From NCBI RefSeq assembly GCF_050589605.1, contig NZ_JBNGOO010000005.1: a DNA stretch of 64,000 nt; one strand, given 5' to 3'. Below are positions 63,378 to 64,000 of this stretch, piece after piece (the stretch's first letter is position 1; the number at the start of each line of letters is the position of its first letter). The notes beneath the pieces were generated by a model, which did not search any database, was not told the origin of the DNA, and was given only the letters and a program-made list of their open reading frames with translations. This stretch comes from Granulosicoccus sp947495035. Its GTDB lineage: Bacteria; Pseudomonadota; Gammaproteobacteria; Granulosicoccales; Granulosicoccaceae. The position numbers and the translations under genes were made by a program.

Positions 63378-64000
63378 CTATACCTCATCCGCAAAGTGCT
63401 TCATGGTCAGGCGTATCGGGTTCGGAGCTGCCTGCCCCAGACCGCAGATGGACGCATCCACCATGACCGTACACAGATCTTCCAGCAGTGGCTTGTCCCA
63501 ACGCTCCTGTTCCATCAGCTTGACCGCCTTGCCGCAACCGACACGACACGGTGTACATTGCCCGCAGCTCTCGTCCTCGAAGAAGCGCAGCATGTTCAGG
63601 GCGGCCTCGCGAACACTGTCCTGATCCGACAGGATCACCACAGCGGCCGAGCCGATGAAGGTACCGTAAGGCTGCAAGGTATCGAAATCCATGGGTACCT
63701 CATTGATACTTGCCGGTAACAGCCCGGCGGACGGACCACCGGGCTGATACGCCTTGAACACATGACCATCGAGCATGCCACCCGCCGCCTCGATCAGATC
63801 GCTGATGGTGGATCCTGCCGGCAACAGATGTACCCCGGGGTTCTTCACCCGCCCGGAGACGGAAAACGACCGCAAACCGACTCGACCATTCTTCTCGACA
63901 CCGGAGAGAATTTCCGGCCCTTCACGGCAGATGCGCGCTATCCAGTGCAGTGTCTCGATGTTGTGAACCAGCGTCGGTCGATCGAATATTCCCTTCTGAG
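63378..64000 (-). CDS. Formate dehydrogenase, NuoF-like beta subunit (5' part beyond window)
   Basis: The C-terminal ~207 residues of the flavin/NADH-binding subunit, which passes electrons from formate to NAD+. 'NIETLHWIARICREGPEIL' begins the visible part, followed by an SLBB domain ('FSVSGRVKNPGVHLLPAGST') and the C-terminal [4Fe-4S] 'ESCGQCTPCRVGCGKAV'. The FMN and NADH sites are beyond 64000. It is upstream of and coupled to the alpha-subunit gene (stop TAG at 63380-63378, next ATG at 63374). Confidence 0.9.
   Translation of the reverse strand, partial: QKGIFDRPTLVHNIETLHWIARICREGPEILSGVEKNGRVGLRSFSVSGRVKNPGVHLLPAGSTISDLIEAAGGMLDGHVFKAYQPGGPSAGLLPASINEVPMDFDTLQPYGTFIGSAAVVILSDQDSVREAALNMLRFFEDESCGQCTPCRVGCGKAVKLMEQERWDKPLLEDLCTVMVDASICGLGQAAPNPIRLTMKHFADEV

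Overview
The window looks like chromosomal DNA from a free-living, probably marine Gammaproteobacterium. Coding density is high, the sequence is GC-rich, and many genes overlap by ATGA or TGATG. A MipA–DUF3019–RstAB-type operon, a GlyGly-CTERM protein, an ectoine hydrolase, many solute importers (CUT1, branched-chain-type, polyamine-type, TRAP, SLC13) and a secreted BNR-type protein fit that lifestyle. A Granulosicoccus-like organism is possible, but this is an impression and not something I could test. I see no tRNA, rRNA, CRISPR array, insertion sequence or prophage.

Layout. 1-6560: a minus-strand deoxyribose/pentose catabolic operon (deoC, a double-domain aldehyde dehydrogenase, ribokinase-family kinase, two CUT1 permeases running off the left edge), divergent from a DeoR-family regulator. 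6690-10532: a small ABM-domain protein, then a minus-strand operon MipA porin–DUF3019–response regulator–sensor kinase. 10743-20942: a TAP-type lipoprotein hydrolase, then an eight-gene operon (TIGR04076 protein, aldo/keto reductase, a complete branched-chain-type ABC importer, and an aldo/keto reductase fused to a Rid domain), with a convergent SRPBCC–GyrI-like gene overlapping its end. 21087-25744: a J-domain/zinc-ribbon/PilZ protein, an ExeM-type secreted nuclease, a stand-alone RidA and an unknown gene. 26163-30486: an SLC13 transporter with TrkA-C domains, a small charged protein and a hybrid histidine kinase. 30757-37057: a polyamine-type ABC importer with an oversized permease loop and an ectoine hydrolase, followed in frame by a 12-bp repeat. 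37186-43987: a GlyGly-CTERM hydrolase, an exported unknown protein and two tandem alkaline phosphatases. 44161-48560: an RND efflux pair. 48767-51634: a TRAP transporter. 51746-53985: a glycosyltransferase and an SDR. 54415-56526: sucCD behind a leader with short overlapping ORFs. 56607-60427: two secreted proteins, one with a carbohydrate-binding-like C-terminus and one a BNR-type propeller. 60573-64000: formate dehydrogenase alpha subunit and part of the beta subunit.

Most worth following up: the operon at 12313-20038, which pairs an ABC importer with two related aldo/keto reductases, one with Tyr at the usual catalytic His and one fused to a Rid domain lacking the catalytic Arg; the J-domain–zinc-ribbon–PilZ protein; and the in-frame Leu-Pro-Glu-Lys repeat behind the doeA stop codon. 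All functional assignments are read from motifs and remembered family features; no search was run.
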